In this document: piece by piece, positions 1-9,413 of the stretch
Layout: each line of letters opens with the position of its first letter
Position numbering within the stretch: the stretch's first letter is position 1
Source of the DNA: Phytomonas francai
Lineage: Eukaryota; Euglenozoa; Kinetoplastea; Trypanosomatida; Trypanosomatidae
Length of the DNA stretch: 45,095 nucleotides
NCBI GenBank assembly: GCA_001766655.1
Contig: MJCC01000012.1
Location: 102,420-147,514 of the forward strand
Direction: 5' to 3'
Translations under genes and position numbers: made by a program
Notes under the pieces: model-generated
What the model saw: only the letters and a program-made list of their open reading frames with translations
Databases searched by the model: none
Told to the model about the DNA's origin: nothing

Positions 1-596
1 GGAAATAGTTTGACGATGCTAAACATCAAAAAGGAAACCAACATCATCAGGATCATCGGGTTCTTCAAGATGTCCGTGATGCGGAACTCCTCGCGGGGAA
101 CGTAGTATGAATGAACCCCTTCGGCCGGAATGACGATCGGGCTGATGGAATCCATACCGGTGCCCTCAAGCAGGCGAACGGGGTAGTCGTTCGCGTAGCC
201 GTGGACCACAGGAACGCGCTCGCGGCCCGCCTGCCCACGTGTCCGCTCCTGCTCCTTGTACACTACCTCCAGCAGGACGGTGGGAAAGGTAAAGTCGTGA
301 AAGTCAGCCTGCACGTGATAGCTGCCGTAGGCCATGTGCGGCACTACGAAGAGACCACCCCTCTGGACCGGGACACGGTAGGCGTGAAGGTCGCTTGTAA
401 GCAGGACACTGCCAGGCTGGACTTGGTTGAGCGGGTTCTGGCTGTCGGTGTGGGAAAAGTAGGACTCTGGGACCTGCAGCAGACCGTAAACCGACACGCC
501 CTGCTCCGCCTCGCCAACGACGAACAGCGTGCCGCAGAGCAGCAGCAGGACGTAGCACAGCGCCAAATGTAATTGGATCCTGCAAGGGTTCATCAT
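1..596 (-). CDS. EMC7: ER membrane protein complex subunit 7 (EMC7), 3' end cut by window edge
   Basis: About 198 codons are visible from the ATG at 596; the frame is still open at base 1, so the C-terminus is missing. Residues 1-30 form a signal peptide with a leucine-rich core (LALCYVLLLLCG). The lumenal part contains a beta-sandwich signature seen in EMC7: LLTSDLHAYRV, then GGLFVVPHMAYGSYHV. The segment YYVPREEFRITDILKNP followed by MILMMLVSFLMF matches the juxtamembrane motif and single membrane helix typical of EMC7. In other eukaryotes EMC inserts tail-anchored and multi-pass proteins into the ER membrane. The next ATG (593) is a possible alternative start, differing by one Met. The assignment rests on motif recall, not a search. 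Confidence 0.85.
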   Translation of the reverse strand, partial: MMNPCRIQLHLALCYVLLLLCGTLFVVGEAEQGVSVYGLLQVPESYFSHTDSQNPLNQVQPGSVLLTSDLHAYRVPVQRGGLFVVPHMAYGSYHVQADFHDFTFPTVLLEVVYKEQERTRGQAGRERVPVVHGYANDYPVRLLEGTGMDSISPIVIPAEGVHSYYVPREEFRITDILKNPMILMMLVSFLMFSIVKLF

Positions 597-1031
597 TTTT
601 TTGCCTCGGTGGGAAGGGGGGTTACAGCAAAGGTAATAAAGCTGGTGCTAGCTGAAGGGGCTTCAATCGGCTGTTGTTATGTAAATGCTTGTAGTGAGGT
701 TTCTCTGTATGCGAGTAAAGAAACTGAGAAATGAGAATAAAGTTTAGTATTCCTAAAGCGCACATGTACGCATGTACAGGAAATGTTACTATTAAAATAT
801 TCCAGAACGACTGTGTTAATAATAAAAAGAAATTAGCCGGGCCCTAGTCCTAGGTATATAAACCACAGGTCCTTGATAATCAAGCAAAGAGCACAAAAAA
901 TGCACGTCACACACAAAAAAAAGAGTTTCAAAAAGCGATGAAAAACGATTTCCTCACCGAAAAGGTCTCGCTTGAGAAGGCTTTTCACTTCAACTATTCC
1001 CATCCACCGACTCCCCCCCCCACACACACAC
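597..1031. other. Intergenic spacer between the SNARE gene and EMC7
   Basis: AT-rich, with no credible reading frame. It holds the 3' UTR of the SNARE gene and the 5' UTR of EMC7. A short run of CA repeats and C residues lies at about 1011-1032, next to the SNARE stop codon. Nothing else recognised. Confidence 0.6.
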
Positions 1032-1718
1032 CTACCTCAGGATAAAGAAAACGAGCACAATCAAGATAACAAAGAGCACCGTAATACATATCATCTTTCC
1101 TTGATCACTTGTTTTGTCAATCAACTGACCAACTCTCTTGACGGTATTGTTGAGTCGCATCTGCAGACGGGACATCCCGCGATCAATATCGTCCAAGACG
1201 TGCTCCTGGGTCGCCATCTCCTCGTTGATGCTGACAGTCGTCTCCCTCACACGCTGAATGCCTCCCGAAAGACGCTCCAAAGTGTGCTCGTCGGTCTGCA
1301 TAATGTTGTGCTGGGTCTTGTACTCTTGGAGCATGAAATCGTTGCCTTCGCTCTTCGGATTTTTGAGCATCATCTCATTGTTTTGCAATCGTGCGCGATG
1401 AGCTGAGCGGATACGATCGCCGGCTCGCTGCATCCTTTCAATATCTTGCTCCTAGCTGCGAAGGCAAACAGCGCGGCGTTGAAATTCATCGGCGGGGATG
1501 AAAAAGGACTCCGGATGCTCCGCTGCGCTATCGTACGCAAAGCGCATGTCCTCCACAACTTCCTTGCAGCTAGCAATGGCGTCTAAAACTTCATTCTCCG
1601 CTATGATCGTCGGGCTTGCGATACCTTGCAGGTGCTGCATCTGAACCGTCAGGTCGGCCAGCATCGTCACGACCTGCTTCTCCACGCTCGGCCATGGGTC
1701 TTCGTGCACTTTTGACAT
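1032..1718 (-). CDS. Syntaxin-6/Tlg1-type Qc-SNARE, interrupted by one in-frame TAG
   Basis: Reading from the ATG at 1718, the N-terminus (HEDPWPSVEKQV, then a helical segment) resembles the N-terminal domain of syntaxin 6. The C-terminal part has a Qc SNARE helix (TLERLSGGIQRVRETTV, then INEEMATQEHVLDDIDRGM with the zero-layer Q) and a C-terminal anchor (ICITVLFVILIVLVFFIL). These SNAREs act in endosome-to-Golgi fusion. The two halves are in the same frame but separated by a TAG at 1452-1454, after RRAVCLRS and before EQDIERMQ. Read through, the product would be 228 residues, close to syntaxin 6 length. The stop may be a sequencing error, a read-through site, or an early pseudogene mutation; conservation on both sides argues against long decay. 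Neither half alone would make a complete SNARE: the upstream half lacks the SNARE motif and the anchor. Confidence 0.72.
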
Positions 1719-2140
1719 TGTGCCCGGTAAGACACCTAGCAGAGCCAACACTAATGTACCTTGAAAGTCCAAAGAATATAATGATGGAAATCTTGGAAAC
1801 GAGGGGTAGCGCAAATAGTACCTTGTTTCAGAAGGGAAGAAGCTGAGAAAAGTCTCAAATATATATACATAGAAGCAAGAAAACCCTTTGCAAAGAGGGC
1901 TCTCGGTGCAGCAAAAGAGTAACCGAGGGAACCAAGCTTGCTCCTCTTTGTGTATGATACCATCCCAAGTGGTGAGAAACGAAACAACGAAGAAAAAGAA
2001 ATACACCGACGTACTGAGCCCTCTCGATAAAAGCACTAATCATCACGACATTCCCTCGTACCAACGAGCAGTATCGCTTTTGGACATCCTGGTGCTGCTG
2101 CTCACGTCCTCCTCACCCTCACTCGATCTCCATTGAACCG
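1719..2140. other. Intergenic spacer
   Basis: Moderately AT-rich spacer holding the 5' UTR of the SNARE gene and the 3' UTR of the pentapeptide-repeat gene. No reading frame here looks like a protein, and no repeat or RNA gene was recognised. Confidence 0.55.
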
Positions 2141-3559
2141 TTATGAGCCCTTTGTCGTCGTGCGTAGTGGGTACTTGTATGAGTTCTGCTCGTTAAGGCA
2201 GTTAACAAAGATGCGCGGGTCATTGAGACCAATACTACCCTCAAAACTAGCCAAGTCGAAGTCGCACTCACGGAAACGTAATTCGATCCGGCCGGTTTTC
2301 TCCCGGCACCCAGATGGTGGCGATGGGCTGCTTTTGCCCCGGTGTTCGGCGCCCCTAATCAGGTAGGGTTTACATATGAGCCCAAGCGTCGCGAACCGGA
2401 AGCTACAGCCGATAAATTGAACATTCCCATAAATCGTCGCACCCTTCAGGATGCTGCCTTCAAAATTGCATCGTCGAAAGGTCACCCCCTCCATGAACGT
2501 CGCCCCGTAAAATAGCGCACGCGACAAGTCACACCGCTCCACATAGGCCTGACGCCACTCGACAAGCGAAAAATCGGCCTGGCTAAGGCATTTGTGCGCG
2601 ATACGGACACCATCGAGGCCACCGCCCCGCAGCAACGCCTTCACGTCCAGTCCACGAAGAAGCAGCTCGCTGGCGGCCTGAAGGGCGGGGGTTGCGGCTT
2701 GAATTAGCGCAGAACCCGGCGGGTGGTGGCGGTGGTGGGAATTCCGCCGATTTCCGAGCGTGAGGAGGTAGCGCACGTCCTGGGAAATGTCACCTGCACG
2801 GTGGCCACCTTGTGAAAGCGCGTCCGGATCTGGGGACACGGCTTGCGAGGAAAGCAAATCCAGTGGCGTGGATGACCCCATAGGTACCTCGTCCGCACCC
2901 CCACGAAGTGAGTCCCGTGCACCTCCGCTGGATATCGCCCCTGCCCACCCCAGTTCGGTCAAACACACCAAATCATCCAAGTCGGATGCTAAGCTTCGAG
3001 AACTGACCCTCATACCTGTTTCTCTCTCCGCAGGCGCACCGTTAGGCGGCGTCGCTGCTTCGCCACCGCCATCCGGGGGTGCGCTCGCAAATTCGGTAGA
3101 AGGGTGATACCCTTCACCGCCAACGGGTGCTTCGGAAAGGCCAGGCAACGCACTTGACGCTTCCCCCGAGGCAATTCCACGTGGAGTTTGCCCCAGGCCG
3201 CTTTTGGCCACGCTTCTCCCCGAGAGCGAGAACAATTTGTCGCCGGTGTTCGCCGCCTCCTCCTCGTGGAGACGTTGCGAGACGCTAATCAACAGCTCCG
3301 CAAGATCTGCTGGGAGGTCCGCGGCGCGTGACTGGCAGCTGCCACGATGGCCTCCACGAGCCGAGCGGCCACCGCCGCCACAACGCCGCTCTCCCCCAAC
3401 CCTCTGATTCACCCCACTGAAACCACCTCGCATATCACTACTCTTAATACGCCTCGTGATATTCCAGAAAAGTATAGGTCTAACTAAGGTGCCATGGTAA
3501 GGGGTACCCCAAGGTCCTGCAAAAGTTTCGCCCTTGCACCGAACGCTGTACCTTCTCAT
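2141..3559 (-). CDS. Pentapeptide-repeat protein with a long disordered N-terminus
   Basis: 472 residues. The first ~310 are low-complexity (Gly/Arg/Ser/Pro-rich, with QRLHEEEAANTGDKLFSL and acidic patches). From about residue 320 a pentapeptide-repeat region follows: ADFSL, AYVER, CDLSR, ALFYG, ATFME, RCNFE, GSILK, GATIY, then IGCSFRFATLGL, and after an insert a last set (ECDFDLASFEGSIGL). Such repeats fold as a right-handed quadrilateral beta-helix and usually mediate protein contacts; no enzymatic function can be inferred. The start at 3559 is the first ATG after a good splice acceptor (3655-3656), leaving ~95 nt of leader without another ATG; ATG 3433 (MRGGFSG) is an alternative. The GC content is much higher than in the flanking spacers, as expected for coding DNA here. 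Confidence 0.75.
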   Translation of the reverse strand: MRRYSVRCKGETFAGPWGTPYHGTLVRPILFWNITRRIKSSDMRGGFSGVNQRVGGERRCGGGGRSARGGHRGSCQSRAADLPADLAELLISVSQRLHEEEAANTGDKLFSLSGRSVAKSGLGQTPRGIASGEASSALPGLSEAPVGGEGYHPSTEFASAPPDGGGEAATPPNGAPAERETGMRVSSRSLASDLDDLVCLTELGWAGAISSGGARDSLRGGADEVPMGSSTPLDLLSSQAVSPDPDALSQGGHRAGDISQDVRYLLTLGNRRNSHHRHHPPGSALIQAATPALQAASELLLRGLDVKALLRGGGLDGVRIAHKCLSQADFSLVEWRQAYVERCDLSRALFYGATFMEGVTFRRCNFEGSILKGATIYGNVQFIGCSFRFATLGLICKPYLIRGAEHRGKSSPSPPSGCREKTGRIELRFRECDFDLASFEGSIGLNDPRIFVNCLNEQNSYKYPLRTTTKGS

Positions 3560-4180
3560 ATACGTTTCCCCCTTTCACCTGTTTGACCCGTTTTCTTTCG
3601 CCTCCTTAATGGATTACCTTAGGGTAGATAAAAGGGTGGATTGCTGCACCTGTACTGCAGAATACAAAGGAAACCAGGGAAAAAGGGAGGGAATTTTTAA
3701 AAAAAGCTTGCGCCACCTGAAAAGCGATCGCAAGCTCATATTCTGTCGTCTTCATGCTGTTGTCAACAACGTTACGATGTGGTTTACGTGTAACCAAAAT
3801 TAGCCTAATCGGGTAAGTAGTAATACATATATGCGCAAATAAAGGAAAAGAAAACATTGCATTTCTCATCTCTGTGGCTCCCTGTATATTACTCAGAATG
3901 TGCTTTTAGACCTCATCAATAAACAGATTTTCCGTACTACGTCTAGCACCCGTTCAAAGTGCTCATAGCAAAAGTCTTTTGCTTTTGTTACAATAAACTT
4001 GAATGCCTTGAAAGGAAATGCAATATATAATTAAAACGAAAAGAAAAGTTCCACTCCGAAGAATCGCGCTACGTACGCATTCGATTACTATTACCCCTAC
4101 ACTTACTGCATCCCAGACACAGCACCCACGCACACCAAAAAGAAAGAAGGAAAAAATGTTCAACAGACAAGAAATATGGC
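3560..4180. other. Intergenic spacer upstream of the pentapeptide-repeat gene
   Basis: Apart from the candidate splice acceptor at 3655-3690 I see no gene. Short open frames on both strands have no recognisable motif and mostly begin at non-ATG codons. The left border of the assembly repeat lies at 4181. Confidence 0.5.
3655..3690 (-). promoter_or_regulatory. Candidate trans-splice acceptor for the pentapeptide-repeat gene
   Basis: Read on the minus strand, a pyrimidine-rich stretch (CCCTTTTTCCCTGG, then TTTCCTTTG) ends in CTGCAG at 3655-3660. This is the usual polypyrimidine-AG arrangement for spliced-leader addition. The first ATG downstream is the proposed start at 3559. Inferred, not proven. 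Confidence 0.45.
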
Positions 4181-6796
4181 TCCAATAATCAATTATCAAC
4201 CAACTGGTAAGGTGAAGAGAAATCGACTCGCTTGGGACAGGCAATTGGACCCATCCCCGCATCGCACGCACCACGGCTCCCTAGAGTGATAATACTCAAA
4301 ACATTTTGCTTAAAGTGGAACGGTTTTGTCTGTATACATGCAACAAGTCCACATATCCTTTGGAAAAAGGTTTTCCCATACTTTTACAACCAGAACGAGA
4401 AGAGTGGGTGGCGTAAATTTGAAATGTGCAGAAAACTCAACGTCTATGAGGGCCAATCGAACTGTACAAAGTTTTACAGAAGGTTAAAGAGTTCGACATG
4501 GAGGAGAAAAATAAAGAAAAGGCTGTCCCAAATTTCACTTCTGAAAATTAACTGCGACTGTTGACCCAATCCCAAACACACACTGTAAGCAGCTCGATAC
4601 ATTGCAACAACAACCCAAAGGGCGCAGAAGAATAGAAATAGCACTAAGCGGGATCCCGTGTGCACCACTAGTCTAGTCAGACCGAACAATGCGAACGGCA
4701 TCCTGTATCTTAGTTACCCTGACGGTACTCAGGGGCATCATCTCGCCATCCGACATGCAGATCCCTGAATCAACCTTTATCTCAATAGCACGCGCCTTAA
4801 TGTAGCTGGTGTACGGTTGCTGGATGTGCGTCCCGCTCTCCAACGCATCGAAGAAGCGGCAGATGTCTGTTCGCGTGGTGCACGATTTCGACGGCTCATG
4901 GGGGTTGCTTCGGTAAAAAACGATGTCAATCGCACCATCGGAAAGGTGCGACAGGGGCGCCATGGCTATGTTCCGTGCGAGATTGCATATGTTGCACAGA
5001 AGAATCATCACGAACTCGCCACTCACCGTCACCCACGGTAAGCTTTCACAGTCGAAGTCGACCTGGTCCTCCTGCAGGAGATCCGCATCGCTGCAAGACA
5101 TAAACAACCGCCGTTGGGCGCTCGTCACCGTAGAGGAATGAGGAATGCCCGCGTCAGGAACGCCATCAGCTGCTTTCAGGAACGCCAAAAAACTCTCACC
5201 AGCGTCCGCGCATGTTTTAGAGACGCTGGGACTCGGAGAGTTCGTTCGAGAATCGCAGGATGCACCCAAAGCCTTGCAGTGGTGCCTCTCTAACAACTTA
5301 CGGCCGTTCGGGCAGGGCTCAGCGTACTTCAAGCAGTGTGGGCAGCTATCCCGCATCGTGCAGGAAGGGAAACGCAATAACGACGCCAGGTCGCCCGCCC
5401 CGTCGACGTTCTCCAGCCGATAGCCGTCTTCTCCGGTCCATGGCAAGTAGCGTATCGTCGCCCTATACTTACGCACACCCAACAGCAAAAGAAAGGCGGC
5501 GAAGACGGCAAAGCGCGCGTTGCCCATCCAACGCAGCGGCTCACTGCCGCGATCCACGTCGTTCGGCATCCCAAACGATACTGACATAAAAGCGACGCGT
5601 TCCTTGAATTCGGGTGCACCGAGGCTATGCGAAACAGGGTCCGTGTAGAATGGGGTCCCATCCTTGAAGAAAGGCTGCCGTAGATTAGAGGAGTTTCTGC
5701 TCCCACTAAGGGATGAATTAGTAAAAGCGTTTGACACTCTAAACCCCGTTAAACTAACCTCAGATTCCGCTAATCCAGAGCAATTCTGAGAGTGGCAGCC
5801 AGTCGAGTCGTTCATGCTCTCCTTGTCGTGATCGCCTAACTTCGCACTCACGGAAAGCAGCTGGGATGCCGCTAGGGGCTCCTTCCATGCCAATCGCTCT
5901 TCGATTTCCTCGGTGTAATTCTGGTGGTAGGACGCAAAGTCTTTCTCGGCCGCCGCGCGCTTCTTCCTCGACCACTTTTTCCAGTGATAGCTATGGAGGT
6001 CCGCATTGCGCTTGAATTTCAGACTTAGAAGGCTTACTCTGCACGTCTTGAGGTGAACCAATGAAAGTGCAGCTTTTCTGGGGTCAATAAGATCTAAGGC
6101 CTTCGCTAAGCCGCATCCGCTCCCGGAAGGGAGGGTCGCAATGAGTGGCATTAGCGCATCCCAACCGCGGCTTAAAAAGATGTCGAGCACGGGCGTCAAA
6201 CTCAGTGTGCAAGACTGGTTCGGGGATTTATTGGCTCCCATAGACGCACCAGGAGGCTGAGAAACGCACGAAGCCCCGCTCCCGTCGGCACCCGCATCCG
6301 TTCTTGATACCTCAGCATTCACCTCACCACGAGGCAACGGCACCCCTGACGCCGCGTCGAGGTGCGGCGTCGCCGACTCCGCGGACTCGCATTCCGCCCG
6401 CATCTGCGCAATCAACGCAAGCCTCCGTCGGTGTAGCCCGTTCACCACCTCCTGCACCATGCCATCACCACCAACCACGACCACCACGTAGTTCTCGTTT
6501 AGGGGGTTCCCGATGTCCGCGACGTAGTCCTCACACTCGTGCGCGCGCTGGGTGATCGTGACCTTCGTTCTGTGCCGTGTGACATCCAGCACAGGGCGGA
6601 GAACGTCCCGGAAGACGCGCTCGCCGTTGCCCTTCCCGGACTTAGGGCTTATGAAAACCTCGATGGTCTTCGGCCTGTCCCCGTAAACTCGCTGGAGAAC
6701 GGCCCTCTTCAGCTTCAACGCCTGGGACAGATGATGGGGCTCCTCAAGGACGCAAAACTCAACCATACAGACGCTTTTCCTTACGACTGTCTCGCT
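4181..6796. repeat. Copy 1 of a 2,616-bp direct repeat ending at an N (probable contig overlap)
   Basis: This segment recurs at 6798-9413 with a constant offset of 2,617. By eye I found a single difference: T at 5883 against C at 8500. Copy 1 stops exactly at the N (6797) and copy 2 begins immediately after it. That is the geometry of two contigs whose overlapping ends were placed end to end rather than merged. It holds the 3' UTR and most of the coding region of the sphingosine kinase gene. Confidence 0.9.
4673..6796 (-). CDS. Sphingosine kinase, truncated duplicate copy (probable assembly artefact)
   Basis: The C-terminal ~708 residues of the sphingosine kinase described at 7290-10145, identical except for Lys instead of Arg in 'ERLAW(K/R)EPL'. 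The frame runs into the N at 6797, losing the N-terminal ~240 residues with no start codon of its own. Because the break coincides exactly with the contig join, this is best read as the same gene seen twice, possibly from two alleles, not as a pseudogene. A real tandem duplication is possible but would have to end by chance at the gap. Confidence 0.85.
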   Translation of the reverse strand, partial: SETVVRKSVCMVEFCVLEEPHHLSQALKLKRAVLQRVYGDRPKTIEVFISPKSGKGNGERVFRDVLRPVLDVTRHRTKVTITQRAHECEDYVADIGNPLNENYVVVVVGGDGMVQEVVNGLHRRRLALIAQMRAECESAESATPHLDAASGVPLPRGEVNAEVSRTDAGADGSGASCVSQPPGASMGANKSPNQSCTLSLTPVLDIFLSRGWDALMPLIATLPSGSGCGLAKALDLIDPRKAALSLVHLKTCRVSLLSLKFKRNADLHSYHWKKWSRKKRAAAEKDFASYHQNYTEEIEERLAWKEPLAASQLLSVSAKLGDHDKESMNDSTGCHSQNCSGLAESEVSLTGFRVSNAFTNSSLSGSRNSSNLRQPFFKDGTPFYTDPVSHSLGAPEFKERVAFMSVSFGMPNDVDRGSEPLRWMGNARFAVFAAFLLLLGVRKYRATIRYLPWTGEDGYRLENVDGAGDLASLLRFPSCTMRDSCPHCLKYAEPCPNGRKLLERHHCKALGASCDSRTNSPSPSVSKTCADAGESFLAFLKAADGVPDAGIPHSSTVTSAQRRLFMSCSDADLLQEDQVDFDCESLPWVTVSGEFVMILLCNICNLARNIAMAPLSHLSDGAIDIVFYRSNPHEPSKSCTTRTDICRFFDALESGTHIQQPYTSYIKARAIEIKVDSGICMSDGEMMPLSTVRVTKIQDAVRIVRSD

Positions 6797-6797
6797 N
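6797..6797. other. Single-N assembly join
   Basis: One ambiguous base separates copy 1 and copy 2 of the 2,616-bp repeat. It marks a scaffold join, not a measured gap length. Confidence 0.9.
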
Positions 6798-9413
6798 TCC
6801 AATAATCAATTATCAACCAACTGGTAAGGTGAAGAGAAATCGACTCGCTTGGGACAGGCAATTGGACCCATCCCCGCATCGCACGCACCACGGCTCCCTA
6901 GAGTGATAATACTCAAAACATTTTGCTTAAAGTGGAACGGTTTTGTCTGTATACATGCAACAAGTCCACATATCCTTTGGAAAAAGGTTTTCCCATACTT
7001 TTACAACCAGAACGAGAAGAGTGGGTGGCGTAAATTTGAAATGTGCAGAAAACTCAACGTCTATGAGGGCCAATCGAACTGTACAAAGTTTTACAGAAGG
7101 TTAAAGAGTTCGACATGGAGGAGAAAAATAAAGAAAAGGCTGTCCCAAATTTCACTTCTGAAAATTAACTGCGACTGTTGACCCAATCCCAAACACACAC
7201 TGTAAGCAGCTCGATACATTGCAACAACAACCCAAAGGGCGCAGAAGAATAGAAATAGCACTAAGCGGGATCCCGTGTGCACCACTAGTCTAGTCAGACC
7301 GAACAATGCGAACGGCATCCTGTATCTTAGTTACCCTGACGGTACTCAGGGGCATCATCTCGCCATCCGACATGCAGATCCCTGAATCAACCTTTATCTC
7401 AATAGCACGCGCCTTAATGTAGCTGGTGTACGGTTGCTGGATGTGCGTCCCGCTCTCCAACGCATCGAAGAAGCGGCAGATGTCTGTTCGCGTGGTGCAC
7501 GATTTCGACGGCTCATGGGGGTTGCTTCGGTAAAAAACGATGTCAATCGCACCATCGGAAAGGTGCGACAGGGGCGCCATGGCTATGTTCCGTGCGAGAT
7601 TGCATATGTTGCACAGAAGAATCATCACGAACTCGCCACTCACCGTCACCCACGGTAAGCTTTCACAGTCGAAGTCGACCTGGTCCTCCTGCAGGAGATC
7701 CGCATCGCTGCAAGACATAAACAACCGCCGTTGGGCGCTCGTCACCGTAGAGGAATGAGGAATGCCCGCGTCAGGAACGCCATCAGCTGCTTTCAGGAAC
7801 GCCAAAAAACTCTCACCAGCGTCCGCGCATGTTTTAGAGACGCTGGGACTCGGAGAGTTCGTTCGAGAATCGCAGGATGCACCCAAAGCCTTGCAGTGGT
7901 GCCTCTCTAACAACTTACGGCCGTTCGGGCAGGGCTCAGCGTACTTCAAGCAGTGTGGGCAGCTATCCCGCATCGTGCAGGAAGGGAAACGCAATAACGA
8001 CGCCAGGTCGCCCGCCCCGTCGACGTTCTCCAGCCGATAGCCGTCTTCTCCGGTCCATGGCAAGTAGCGTATCGTCGCCCTATACTTACGCACACCCAAC
8101 AGCAAAAGAAAGGCGGCGAAGACGGCAAAGCGCGCGTTGCCCATCCAACGCAGCGGCTCACTGCCGCGATCCACGTCGTTCGGCATCCCAAACGATACTG
8201 ACATAAAAGCGACGCGTTCCTTGAATTCGGGTGCACCGAGGCTATGCGAAACAGGGTCCGTGTAGAATGGGGTCCCATCCTTGAAGAAAGGCTGCCGTAG
8301 ATTAGAGGAGTTTCTGCTCCCACTAAGGGATGAATTAGTAAAAGCGTTTGACACTCTAAACCCCGTTAAACTAACCTCAGATTCCGCTAATCCAGAGCAA
8401 TTCTGAGAGTGGCAGCCAGTCGAGTCGTTCATGCTCTCCTTGTCGTGATCGCCTAACTTCGCACTCACGGAAAGCAGCTGGGATGCCGCTAGGGGCTCCC
8501 TCCATGCCAATCGCTCTTCGATTTCCTCGGTGTAATTCTGGTGGTAGGACGCAAAGTCTTTCTCGGCCGCCGCGCGCTTCTTCCTCGACCACTTTTTCCA
8601 GTGATAGCTATGGAGGTCCGCATTGCGCTTGAATTTCAGACTTAGAAGGCTTACTCTGCACGTCTTGAGGTGAACCAATGAAAGTGCAGCTTTTCTGGGG
8701 TCAATAAGATCTAAGGCCTTCGCTAAGCCGCATCCGCTCCCGGAAGGGAGGGTCGCAATGAGTGGCATTAGCGCATCCCAACCGCGGCTTAAAAAGATGT
8801 CGAGCACGGGCGTCAAACTCAGTGTGCAAGACTGGTTCGGGGATTTATTGGCTCCCATAGACGCACCAGGAGGCTGAGAAACGCACGAAGCCCCGCTCCC
8901 GTCGGCACCCGCATCCGTTCTTGATACCTCAGCATTCACCTCACCACGAGGCAACGGCACCCCTGACGCCGCGTCGAGGTGCGGCGTCGCCGACTCCGCG
9001 GACTCGCATTCCGCCCGCATCTGCGCAATCAACGCAAGCCTCCGTCGGTGTAGCCCGTTCACCACCTCCTGCACCATGCCATCACCACCAACCACGACCA
9101 CCACGTAGTTCTCGTTTAGGGGGTTCCCGATGTCCGCGACGTAGTCCTCACACTCGTGCGCGCGCTGGGTGATCGTGACCTTCGTTCTGTGCCGTGTGAC
9201 ATCCAGCACAGGGCGGAGAACGTCCCGGAAGACGCGCTCGCCGTTGCCCTTCCCGGACTTAGGGCTTATGAAAACCTCGATGGTCTTCGGCCTGTCCCCG
9301 TAAACTCGCTGGAGAACGGCCCTCTTCAGCTTCAACGCCTGGGACAGATGATGGGGCTCCTCAAGGACGCAAAACTCAACCATACAGACGCTTTTCCTTA
9401 CGACTGTCTCGCT
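6798..9413. repeat. Copy 2 of the 2,616-bp direct repeat
   Basis: Same sequence as 4181-6796 apart from C at 8500. The similarity ends at 9413, where this copy continues into the rest of the sphingosine kinase gene. The part 6798-7289 is the downstream flank (3' UTR) of the kinase and contains no gene of its own. Confidence 0.9.

Noticed and set aside
1032..2036. Genome-wide stop-codon reassignment, as in Blastocrithidia
   Set aside because: Only one in-frame stop was found; all other genes are long, uninterrupted and end at ordinary stops.
4673..9413. True tandem duplication of sphingosine kinase with one pseudogene
   Set aside because: The duplicate ends exactly at the N and the geometry is that of overlapping contig ends; artefact is simpler.
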